Shown in pieces: positions 9,586-18,590 of a stretch of 64,000 nt of DNA. The position numbers and the translations under genes were made by a program. Positions within the stretch are counted from its first letter, which is position 1. Each line of letters starts with the position of its first letter. The notes under the pieces are model-generated. The model was not told where the DNA came from. It saw only the letters and a list, made by a program, of their open reading frames with translations, and searched no databases. The DNA is from Strigamia acuminata (taxonomy: Eukaryota; Arthropoda; Chilopoda; Geophilomorpha; Linotaeniidae), in the NCBI GenBank assembly GCA_949358305.1, contig OX442314.1:58661369-58725368 (forward strand). Direction: 5' to 3'.

Positions 9586-12372
9586 GTCGACCCGCTAGAA
9601 TCGTGGGACGCCCTGCCTCCGACGGCGTCAACCGCCAACAACATCTTTCGCGGAGCCCTGCCGATTTACCTGCGGCAGGCCTATCCTGCGGAGACCAGCG
9701 CCTGGAAGAATCGATTGATGTATTCCAGGACCCTCGAAGAAAAATTCGAGCGATCGAAAACGCTGGTCGAGTGCATGACGAAGGAGATGAGGGAGCGAGT
9801 GGGGCCGCGGATCCCACACGATTCGGATCCGCCGAGCCCCGTTTACTCCGGGTATCTGGAAGAGGCTTACCCAGGCACGGTGGCCGAGTTGCACACCTCC
9901 CACAGGTGGCGCGAGGCCCCGACCTTGGCAGCCCGCCAGAGAATAGTGGACGACGAGATCGAACGCTTAAAGCGCACCGAGACTCACGGAGTAACGCGAG
10001 TTCTCGAGAGAAACGGTTTCTCCCCCGAAGAAATCCGTAGATGGCTTCGCGACATCGAAGAAGATCATCTGACACCCAGATGGATACCGCCGGCGAATTT
10101 TACGGCCACGCAGTCTGAGATGTGGCAGTTATACCACGCTGGTATCCTGGGAAGTCGCCGCCATCACAGAAGATCGAAGCGTCCGGCGGAACCCGCTCCA
10201 CGCGGACCCGCACGAAGAAGACAGGCCGTCTCCCCAACAGAGGCCGGCCCGTCAACGAGTCGCGACTACCGCAGCCGCTCGAGCAGCTCCAGTTCCCGAA
10301 CTCGAGTTGTCGTGCGCTCGGAGTGTCGCCGAGTAGTAACGCTCGAGCCTGCCTCGCCAGACGATGCGCGGGCTGAACGAACGGTCGAATCTTCCGCCCA
10401 CTGGGCTGCGAGGACCGAGACACACCAAGATCGAGGAAAGAAAAGATCCTCGTTGTTTATGGCGATTACTACGCAGTCGTCAGATCGATCCTCGTCGCGA
10501 CGAACCGTCTCATCCCACCAGAGACCGGATTCCCCGTCGGACGTCCCCCAGAGGACGGTCCAACGAAGGTCCGTCGCAGCCAGCACCAGAAGGAACCGGA
10601 AACGCAAAGTACGTCAGAAGATACGTGCACAATCCCTGATAGCCAAGGGATTAGAGAAGGAGCGAGAGATGGCCGCCGCGAAAAGGTCCGAACCCCAGAG
10701 TCTCGAACCCACGGCTGGGCCATCCAGGCTCCAAGCGGAGATCGACCTGGGAGAATTAACGGAGGAACAATTGTCCCAAGATGAGTCGGATAAGGATGGA
10801 CCGGTTACGAAGCAGGATCTGGCCGTGGCATTGAAGAACGCCTTCCGAGGATACGCGGCCAACCGGCCGTCGAACTCAACACCGGCTGTGCCAACCGCGC
10901 TTGTGCCCCCACAGGTGCAACCGCGATGGCCGCCACTCCTCGAGGGTACAAACCCAGCCGTGACCGCGTGGACTCCTCCCCGGATGATTCCGGTGGGAGA
11001 TCCAACTCCGAAACGGGTCAGATACGATGACTTACCCGGGTTGGGCCGTCCACCATCACCCCCAACACCGCGCGTGTATCAACCTCATCGCAACGCCGAG
11101 TGGTACGCACAGCGGGAGATGGACGCCCGGTGCCGGCGTGAAGCGGCCTATCCTCCACTCAGCGAGCTACGGGAATATCTGGCCGAATACGAGAACCCCG
11201 CGATTGCCGAGTTGGCCATACGACAGGCCGACGCCGCCCAGACTCACCACATCAATTGGGCGATCGAACAGATGCGGACGCTGTCACAACAATTCAGTGA
11301 CAATCCGGACCGCGCTCACCCCTGCCATCGGAGCAGTTTGAATTTGGCCGTGACGAACGTCTTGGCCCAGCTGTTGTCCCTGGGCGTCTTCTTGGACAGT
11401 CGGCAGGCTATGGCGGCCTGGACAATCGTCGATCGTGAGGGAGTTCACCTTCCTCGGGCGTTGTACCAGGTATGGGCCGGATGGACTCCTGAGCCCGCCT
11501 CGCTGCGCTTCGACCTGGCCAGAAATACAGAAAACCCAGGCCTACAGTTTTCAAAGATGCGCTCGTTAGCATTCCGCTACCGGAACCCCGGAGTCCACCC
11601 TTCCTTGTTGCGAACAATTCGGGAGGCTCCGGAGTTACCGGGGACGGCAGCGAGCCTACCACAGGCCATCGGGACCGCCCCCCCAGAGGCGGCGGTCCAA
11701 CCATACATACCGACCCCAAAGCCGGTATTCCCGAAGGAGAAGCGGTACGCGAATCGACCCAAATTGATTCCGAAGCGCTCCAACCGAGGACCGCGAACTC
11801 CTCCGCTGCCCTCTCCTTCACCACCAGCGGCAGAGCTGGCCGCTCTTGCAACAGAGCCGGCTACGCCACCGTTGGAGAGTCCAATGGAGATTCCACTTCC
11901 TCCATCGCCTCCGCCGCCCCCAGCAGCGCAGCTTTATTTGAGGCTGGGAGTGGAATACCCCTTCCTTCAGATGTCGGAGTTCACGCGACAACGCATCATT
12001 GACTCCGATGATCACGGCGAGTCGATCCTCAAATGGCTGAACAGAGAGGCCCGATCCACCATGGATGCCGTCTTCCATCGCCGTATCCTACGGGCCCACA
12101 GGAAACCCGGTTCGAGCGCCGAGTCGCGAAGGATTCGACTCGTTCCAGACCGATTCCCTGCATCTACCCGGATTTGGATCCATGAGCGTACGGGACTGAT
12201 CGGCGAACCCGTCGGTGGTCACCCGCAATATTTCATCAACGAACGACGGAATCTTGCGGATCTGACAACCTCTCTGCCCCCGGATTTACCACCTCCGCCA
12301 CCGGCCGTGCCGCCAGTGATCCTCCGCCCATGCAGAGGAGTGTTGCCGGCTCTGCGCAGAGGAGAGCGATAA
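9586..12372 (+). CDS. Element A ORF3, exon 2: non-envelope protein of unknown function
   Basis: 928 codons run from the acceptor ATTCAG|GTC. The first ATG in this frame is only at 9718, yet similarity to element B starts at the acceptor (ESWDALPP against RSTWGALSP, then IFRGALPIYLRQ against IYRGVLPDFLRR), so the splice decides the true start. Conserved blocks are SEMWQLYHAGILG near 10110, an Arg/Lys/Ser-rich basic region after it, RQAMAAWTIVDREG near 11400, and HRRILRAHR near 12080. Pro-rich linkers lie between them. I see no signal peptide, no membrane segment and no Cys pattern, so it is not a fusion glycoprotein. The basic region suggests nuclear or nucleic-acid contact (inference). Exon 2 in B is exactly as long (2787 nt). 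Confidence 0.85.
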   Translation, partial: VDPLESWDALPPTASTANNIFRGALPIYLRQAYPAETSAWKNRLMYSRTLEEKFERSKTLVECMTKEMRERVGPRIPHDSDPPSPVYSGYLEEAYPGTVAELHTSHRWREAPTLAARQRIVDDEIERLKRTETHGVTRVLERNGFSPEEIRRWLRDIEEDHLTPRWIPPANFTATQSEMWQLYHAGILGSRRHHRRSKRPAEPAPRGPARRRQAVSPTEAGPSTSRDYRSRSSSSSSRTRVVVRSECRRVVTLEPASPDDARAERTVESSAHWAARTETHQDRGKKRSSLFMAITTQSSDRSSSRRTVSSHQRPDSPSDVPQRTVQRRSVAASTRRNRKRKVRQKIRAQSLIAKGLEKEREMAAAKRSEPQSLEPTAGPSRLQAEIDLGELTEEQLSQDESDKDGPVTKQDLAVALKNAFRGYAANRPSNSTPAVPTALVPPQVQPRWPPLLEGTNPAVTAWTPPRMIPVGDPTPKRVRYDDLPGLGRPPSPPTPRVYQPHRNAEWYAQREMDARCRREAAYPPLSELREYLAEYENPAIAELAIRQADAAQTHHINWAIEQMRTLSQQFSDNPDRAHPCHRSSLNLAVTNVLAQLLSLGVFLDSRQAMAAWTIVDREGVHLPRALYQVWAGWTPEPASLRFDLARNTENPGLQFSKMRSLAFRYRNPGVHPSLLRTIREAPELPGTAASLPQAIGTAPPEAAVQPYIPTPKPVFPKEKRYANRPKLIPKRSNRGPRTPPLPSPSPPAAELAALATEPATPPLESPMEIPLPPSPPPPPAAQLYLRLGVEYPFLQMSEFTRQRIIDSDDHGESILKWLNREARSTMDAVFHRRILRAHRKPGSSAESRRIRLVPDRFPASTRIWIHERTGLIGEPVGGHPQYFINERRNLADLTTSLPPDLPPPPPAVPPVILRPCRGVLPALRRGER

Positions 12373-12404
12373 AATTTGAGATCGCTCCGATCCGAGATCG
12401 AAGC

Positions 12405-12417
12405 TGGAGGAGGGACG
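12405..12417 (+). promoter_or_regulatory. Polypurine tract (element A)
   Basis: GGAGGAGGGACG abuts the 3' LTR and would prime plus-strand DNA. Element B carries GGGAGGGGGACG at the same place. Confidence 0.75.
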
Positions 12418-13239
12418 TGTGGTGACCCAGTTGGATAAGTGTCCCCCCAGGGCGGATACTTGTCCTCTGAGTCACTATGATTGAAGAGTCGTTCCCCCCC
12501 GAGTTGGCTCCACCTCCCCATGGCAGGTGTGTGCCCCGAGGGGGAGGAAGCGGCTGGTGGTCAGCCCCCATTGGTTGATCGCCGGCCCTTCACCCCACTG
12601 CATAAAAGGCTGTGTTTTCCCGCCTAAAGGAAGAACTTACACAAACGACACCAAGAACACAGCAACTACCTCACCGTCAGGCCAACTTCAACTACAAGTT
12701 AGGATTGATCGAGGATCGCTGAGTAAAGTGCAAACTGTAACTCTCACGAAGTCACTTGCGAGCTATTCCTGCGAAAGCACGAGAATAGCCCTTGTGAAAT
12801 CACCCAGAATAATCGCCCAGACGATTATTCGCCGAAGTAAGTGTCCGAGTGCTTTGTAGGGAACCCCAAAGTTCCTAGACGAGGCCTCTGCGACGCTAAA
12901 CCAAACCCTAGACAACAGGCACGGATAGAAGACTCGAGAGAGCATTCCACCGCGTCCGTGAAGACGAATCCGTGACGAATTAACGACAACTCGAGACGCC
13001 GCCTTTGTTCCGCCGACCACGCGGAATCGACGACGCCATCTTGAGAAATCCTTTGTTCGACGCTGACCACGTCGACTCTAGAATTATTACTGAGTGTATT
13101 TTAAAGGCATAAAGCCTGGTGAATAAATTACCTGTTTATTTACATACATTTAGTATTCATTTGGGTATTTGCATAATTGATCACAGGTAAAGTATTACAC
13201 GTTAGCGCTATTTAAACCTATACAAAGTAGGACGCGACA
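12418..13239 (+). repeat. Element A 3' LTR
   Basis: It is identical to 368-1189 over all 822 bases by eye. It is followed by the second TGTT target copy (13240-13243). Confidence 0.96.
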
Positions 13240-13327
13240 TGTTGTATTAAAATCCTTCGTACTCCAATCTATTTTTTGGGCGTTATTTTCTTGTTGTTTT
13301 TCGTGTACCCCACAGTACACGTTTTAA

Positions 13328-13490
13328 CACCAAACCTATCGCCAATTTTTGTTGTTGTTCGATTTTGGCGGTTACGTACTAAACGGTACGTAATCTCGCA
13401 CCGAACCTATCGCCAATTTTTGTTGTTGTTCGATTTTGTCGGTTACGTACTAAACGGTACGTAATCTCACACCGAATCTATCGCCGATTT
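13328..13490. repeat. 71-bp direct repeat, just over two copies
   Basis: CACCRAAYCTATCGCC starts at 13328, 13399 and 13470. The units are nearly identical, and each of the two full units contains the TTACGTAC/GTACGTAA hairpin. Confidence 0.85.
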
Positions 13491-13535
13491 TTTTGAAGTT
13501 CACCCTGTATCTGTTAATTTTGAATAAAAATTACC

Positions 13536-13826
13536 ATGAAACACCGACACGATTTGTTCGCGACGATGAATCAGGAGGAGGAGAACAGGTCTCACAACCC
13601 ATTCACTCCACGCGTAGACGAACGCACGCTACGAGACGACGAAGAATTACAGGCGTATTGTTGCCATTTCAATTTGGACATACGATCCTTCAATTCGCTG
13701 GCCGAAACTAAGCAGTTCACGGCCCGTAACCAGCAACCCGGAAGTTCGTCAGATCGCTCCGCTCAGTCAGCGGACGGTTTGGAACTGAACCACGGAGGTA
13801 TTAACGGAAGACCGCCAGCAACTTAG
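13536..13826 (+). CDS. Hypothetical 96-residue open frame
   Basis: An ATG frame of hydrophilic, Asp/Glu/Arg-rich residues with no motif I recognise. Its upstream context (TTTTGAATAAAAATTACC before ATG, then ACCGACACGATTTGTT) recurs with changes at 14163-14200 and 15685-15725. It may be the remnant of a retroelement gag or a chance frame. Confidence 0.25.
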   Translation: MKHRHDLFATMNQEEENRSHNPFTPRVDERTLRDDEELQAYCCHFNLDIRSFNSLAETKQFTARNQQPGSSSDRSAQSADGLELNHGGINGRPPAT

Positions 13827-13856
13827 AAGAAGTCGCGTGGGCCGCCACGCGCTCCA

Positions 13857-14324
13857 ATGCCATTACCCGTAGATAAATCGTCTTCACCGAGACGAGAACG
13901 AACTTTGGCGCCACGTGCATCGACTCCAAAGTCCCACGAGGCTCCGTCGACTGAACGTACGGATGTGCAGCAACCCCGAGTCGGTACACCGATCCGACAG
14001 GACCAACGAACTTCACCTGTAGCGAATAATTCGAGGGCAGAGTTGCGAAACTCCACTCCCGAACGACGTACGTATTCGACTTCACCAAGACGGCTTGTTC
14101 CTCCACCTCCACCGGTGGTCGAACTATCGCTGATGTTTGAATTTGCACTGTTCATATTTAATTTTGAACAAAAATTATTATGGCAAAACCGACGCGATTT
14201 ATTCGAAGCAAGAAAACAAGGGGAAAAGAATTTATCTAACAATAAATCTAACCCTGAGCGTTTGGACATTGTAATAAGTGATCGCGAACGATTTGGAAGT
14301 TTTATGGTAGTCACTTCCAGTTAG
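13857..14324 (+). CDS. Hypothetical 155-residue open frame
   Basis: Ser/Pro/Arg-rich, with a PPPPPVVE stretch and a short hydrophobic patch (LMFEFALFIFNF). No family is recognised. The second half overlaps the second copy of the start-context motif (ATG at 14180), so the reading could begin there. It sits inside the hairpin tract, and the frame ends as the AT-rich repeat DNA begins. Confidence 0.22.
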   Translation: MPLPVDKSSSPRRERTLAPRASTPKSHEAPSTERTDVQQPRVGTPIRQDQRTSPVANNSRAELRNSTPERRTYSTSPRRLVPPPPPVVELSLMFEFALFIFNFEQKLLWQNRRDLFEARKQGEKNLSNNKSNPERLDIVISDRERFGSFMVVTSS

Positions 14325-14329
14325 ATGTG

Positions 14330-16560
14330 ACACCATTTTTCAGCATCAAGAAAAAGCGAGATTGTAGAGTTTATTTTCCTACAAGAAAATAAACCTAATT
14401 AAACTGTATTTCCACAAATATTCCCTTGAGATATTTTTGCAAAAAATATTTTAAGAAAAATCAAGAAATAAGAATTCAAGGGTTACTTTTTATACAAAAA
14501 AATTAACCATGGAACTTTGCAGCGGTTTTGTTACTTAATATTTTGGTAGAAATATTAATGTAGAATTCTCACTAGTTTATAACTTCAAGAGTTATTTAGC
14601 CAGGGGAAAACCGTAAATTTGGAGTTAATAAATTTCAAAAGTTTAATTCTCGAAAAAGATTAAGCTAAGGAAATATTACTCAGATGTTGGAAAATTATTT
14701 TTGAGGGCGTACTGTCGCCATTTTAGTTTAGACCGACGTTTTGTGTTTTAATTTTTCTCTAACAAGAAAATTATAACCAACGTTTTGATGTTTTAATTTT
14801 TCTTTAACAAGAAATTTAGAACCACTGTTTTGTTTGTTGTATTTTCTCTTTGACAAGAAAAATATGATGACAATTCACCGTGTTGTTATTATTTCCATTC
14901 GAAATATTAATTAAACACTGCCACGAATTTATTCGTAACAACCGTCTAGTTGCATTTTTTGCACAAAAAATGTAATAATTAGGCTACCGTACTTTATTTA
15001 TTATTTCGCGAGAAATATAAATAAATTGAAAATTTTCTTGAGTCAATTTCTTTTGAATAAAAAGTTTGACTAAGAAAGCCAACTGAAGATTCTACAACTT
15101 GGATAGAAGTTGGAAAACTCATATTTGAGCATTTTGACATTTTGTGTTGTAATTTTTCTTTCGCGAGAAAATTATAACCATTGTTTGTTGTTGTATTTTC
15201 TCTTTTACAAGAAAAATATAACTACAACACCACTGTGTTATTATTATTTCTAATCGAAATATTAATCAAACTTCTTCCTGTCAAATTTATTCACATTAAC
15301 TAAGACTTAACGTGAAATCAACTTTTTGGTAAGGTGGAGTTTTTCGAAGTTTGTGCTCTTTCTCCCTCTAGGAGCAAACGATTTCACAAACTGGAGGAAA
15401 TTCTTTTTACAAGAAAGTTGATACAAATTTGATTCTGGTTCAAAGTAGAGTTTTTTTTCGAAGTTTGTACTCTTTCTCCCTCTAGGAGCAAACGACTCAC
15501 AAACTAGAGGAAATTCTCTTTAAAACCAGGGAAATATAGCTGCCAGATCACCATGTTATTATTATTTCTAATCAAAATAATAATTAACCATTGTTCCCGG
15601 AATTATTTGTATTGATTAGAAACTACCGTACTTTATTTATTATTTCGCAAGAAATAAAAGTAAAATTGAAGAGTCATTTTTTTTTTGAATAAAAATTATT
15701 ATGACGCACCGACAAGATTTGTTGGAAACAATGGAAACTTAGAGGGAACCCCAGCAAAGGGGGATGAATGACTAAGTTGACCCCAAAAGGTCACTTTTCA
15801 TCCACCCAACCTTCAACCTTTTTATAATGTTTTCTCTCACAAGAAACATTTTAAGAATCAAAACAACGTTTTGTTAATCAGGAATGTGATTAATAAAAAT
15901 GTGGAAATAAGGTCTGACTTTAGTATTTCGACAGAAGTACTAAAGACAACAAAACGATAATTTTCTCCCGAAAATTTTGGGAATTAAATTTTTTATGTTT
16001 ATTTTGTTGAAAATTAAACTAAGAAGTTTAACTGAGTTTCATTTTTGATATTTCTACAGAATCTGATAATTCTGAAGAAAAAGGGGGAAGGGGTAAAGAA
16101 TGAAACTCTTTATAACCCTTTCTCAAAAAATTTGGAAATAAAGAGGTGTATATAAGAATGAAACTTTTTATAACACTTAAAATAAATCTACTGGAAATGA
16201 ATTATGCTCTAGTTTCTCAAAAAATCTAGAAATAATTTTTCAGGTTTGCTTTTCTACTGAAAATCAGACTTACTTGTAAGCAAGTTGACAAGGTTTCTTT
16301 TTAATATTTCCAATAGAAATATTAGAAGTAACAAAAACAACGGCAAATTTTCTATCCATAAAGTTTGTTTGTCATCTTGCAAATGCCAGACAATGTGAAG
16401 AAATACAAACTCCCTGAGGACGCGAGAACAATTAACCGTCAGACAGACACCTACCGTCGCCTGAGGTGCAGTCATTCGAAGAATGGAGCAAAAGGGGGAA
16501 AAACTTCAACTGGACAGTTACATTTTCTCCTCCCAAGAAAACATCAAACTGCAAATTAGA
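14330..16560. repeat. AT-rich hairpin DNA before the satellite
   Basis: No gene. Variants of TTTCT-N6-AGAAA, TTATTT-N6-AAATAA and TTAATATTT-N6-AAATATTAA recur irregularly. The satellite units to the right are built from the same modules, so the array probably grew from this sequence. A near-repeat of about 60 bp (GGAGCAAACGA... region) lies at 15325-15410 and 15445-15515. Confidence 0.6.
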
Positions 16561-18590
16561 AGATTTATTTCTTGTGGTTACTTTCTTTTATGAGAAATAA
16601 ACTAAGAAATTTGACCAGGTTTCTTGTTAATATTTTTAATTGAAATATTAAAAGAAATGAAACAGCAATTTTCTCACGAAAATTTGAAGATTAATTTCTT
16701 GTGTTTACTTTCTTTTATGAGAAATAAACTAAGAAATTTGACCAGATTTCCTTTTAGTATTTTTAATCGAAAATATTAAAAGAAAGGAAACAGCAAATTT
16801 TCTTTTGAAAATTAGAAGATTAATTTCTTGTGTTTACTTTCTTTTCTGAGAAATAAACTAAGAAATTTGACCAGATTTCCTTTTAGTATTTTTAATCGAA
16901 AATATTAAAAGAAATGAAACAGCAATTTTCTCACGAAAATTTGAAGATTAATTTCTTGTGTTTACTTTCTTTTACGAGAAATAAACTAAGAAATTTGACC
17001 AGGTTTCTTTTTAATATTGTTAATCGAAATATTAAAAGAAATGAAAACAGCAAATTTTCTTTTGAAAATTAGAAGATTAATTTCTTGTGTTTACTTTCTT
17101 TTATGAGAAATAAACTAAGAAATTTGACCAGGTTTCTTGTTAATATTTTTAATTGAAATATTAAAAGAAATGAAACAGCAAATTTTCTTTTGAAAATTAG
17201 AAGATTAATTTCTTGTGTTTACTTTCTTTTATGAGAAATAAACTAAGAAATTTGACCAGATTTCCTTTTAGTATTTTTAATCGAAAATATTAAAAGAAAG
17301 GAAACAGCAAATTTTCTTTTGAAAATTAGAAGATTAATTTCTTGTGTTTACTTTCTTTTCTGAGAAATAAACTAAGAAATTTGACCAGATTTCCTTTTAG
17401 TATTTTTAATCGAAAATATTAAAAGAAATGAAACAGCAATTTTCTCACGAAAATTTGAAGATTAATTTCTTGTGTTTACTTTCTTTTACGAGAAATAAAC
17501 TAAGAAATTTGACCAGGTTTCTTTTTAATATTGTTAATCGAAATATTAAAAGAAATGAAAACAGCAAATTTTCTTTTGAAAATTAGAAGATTAATTTCTT
17601 GTGTTTACTTTCTTTTATGAGAAATAAACTAAGAAATTTGACCAGGTTTCTTGTTAATATTTTTAATTGAAATATTAAAAGAAATGAAACAGCAAATTTT
17701 CTTTTGAAAATTAGAAGATTAATTTCTTGTGTTTACTTTCTTTTATGAGAAATAAACTAAGAAATTTGACCAGATTTCCTTTTAGTATTTTTAATCGAAA
17801 ATATTAAAAGAAAGGAAACAGCAAATTTTCTTTTGAAAATTAGAAGATTAATTTCTTGTGTTTACTTTCTTTTCTGAGAAATAAACTAAGAAATTTGACC
17901 AGATTTCCTTTTAGTATTTTTAATCGAAAATATTAAAAGAAATGAAACAGCAATTTTCTCACGAAAATTTGAAGATTAATTTCTTGTGTTTACTTTCTTT
18001 TATGAGAAATAAACTAAGAAATTTGACCAGGTTTCTTTTTAATATTTTTAATCGAAATATTAAAAGAAATGAAAACAGCAAATTTTCTTTTGAAAATTAG
18101 AAGATTAATTTCTTGTGTTTACTTTCTTTTATGAGAAATAAACTAAGAAATTTGACCAGGTTTCTTGTTAATATTTTTAATTGAAATATTAAAAGAAATG
18201 AAACAGCAAATTTTCTTTTGAAAATTAGAAGATTAATTTCTTGTGTTTACTTTCTTTTATGAGAAATAAACTAAGAAATTTGACCAGGTTTCTTTTTAAT
18301 ATTTTTAATCGAAATATTAAAAGAAATGAAAACAGCAAATTTTCTTTTGAAAATTAGAAGATTAATTTCTTGTGTTTACTTTCTTTTCTGAGAAATAAAC
18401 TAAGAAATTTGACCGGGTTTCTTGTTAATATTTTTAATTGAAATATTAAAAGAAATGAAACAGCAAATTTTCTTTTGAAAATTAGAAGATTAATTTCTTG
18501 TGTTTACTTTCTTTTCTGAGAAATAAACTAAGAAATTGGACCAGGTTTCTTTTTAATATTTTTAATCGAAATATTAAAAGAAATGAAACA
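16560..18590. repeat. Satellite array, 128/129-bp unit with 4-unit higher order
   Basis: GAAGATTAATTTCTTGTGTT recurs at 16686, 16815, 16943, 17072, 17200, 17329, 17457, 17586, 17714, 17843, 17971, 18100, 18228, 18357 and 18485, alternating 129 and 128 bp. Variant features such as TCACG in the AATTTT hairpin recur every 514 bp (16943, 17457, 17971), which shows a four-unit higher-order repeat. Each unit contains three hairpins: TTTCT-N6-AGAAA, ATATTTT-N6/7-AAAATAT and AATTTT-N6-AAAATT. Loop bases vary between units (TTTATG, TTTCTG, TTTACG; CTTTTG, CTCACG) while the stems are kept. Confidence 0.93.

Larger units (their letters stand above)
368..13239 (+). mobile_element. Element A: complete Ty3/Gypsy LTR retrotransposon with a spliced third gene
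   Basis: This is a 12.9-kb element bounded by two 822-bp LTRs that I compared by eye line by line and found identical. They begin TG and end CA, and the element is flanked by a 4-bp target duplication (TGTT, 364-367 and 13240-13243). In order it holds LTR, tRNA-Pro-like primer site, gag, pol (protease, reverse transcriptase, RNase H, integrase), a two-exon third gene, a purine tract and LTR. All frames are open, so it looks young and possibly autonomous. The integrase-last domain order is that of Ty3/Gypsy. It is large for the group because of a long charged gag N-terminus and the extra gene. Element B is a diverged relative. Confidence 0.96.
13519..15725 (+). repeat. Start-context motif present three times
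   Basis: TTGAAYAAAAATTAYYATG followed by ACCGACRMGATTTRTT occurs with its ATG at 13536, 14180 and 15701. The third copy is closed by a TAG 13 codons later. The shared block of about 45 bp inside otherwise unlike sequence suggests old duplication. Confidence 0.55.

Noticed and set aside
9586-12372. ORF3 as an envelope glycoprotein
   Set aside because: The position fits, but there is no signal peptide, fusion peptide, membrane segment or Cys pattern in either copy.
16560-18590. CRISPR-like array
   Set aside because: Units are contiguous at 128/129 bp with no unique spacers, no cas genes are present, and the setting is eukaryotic.
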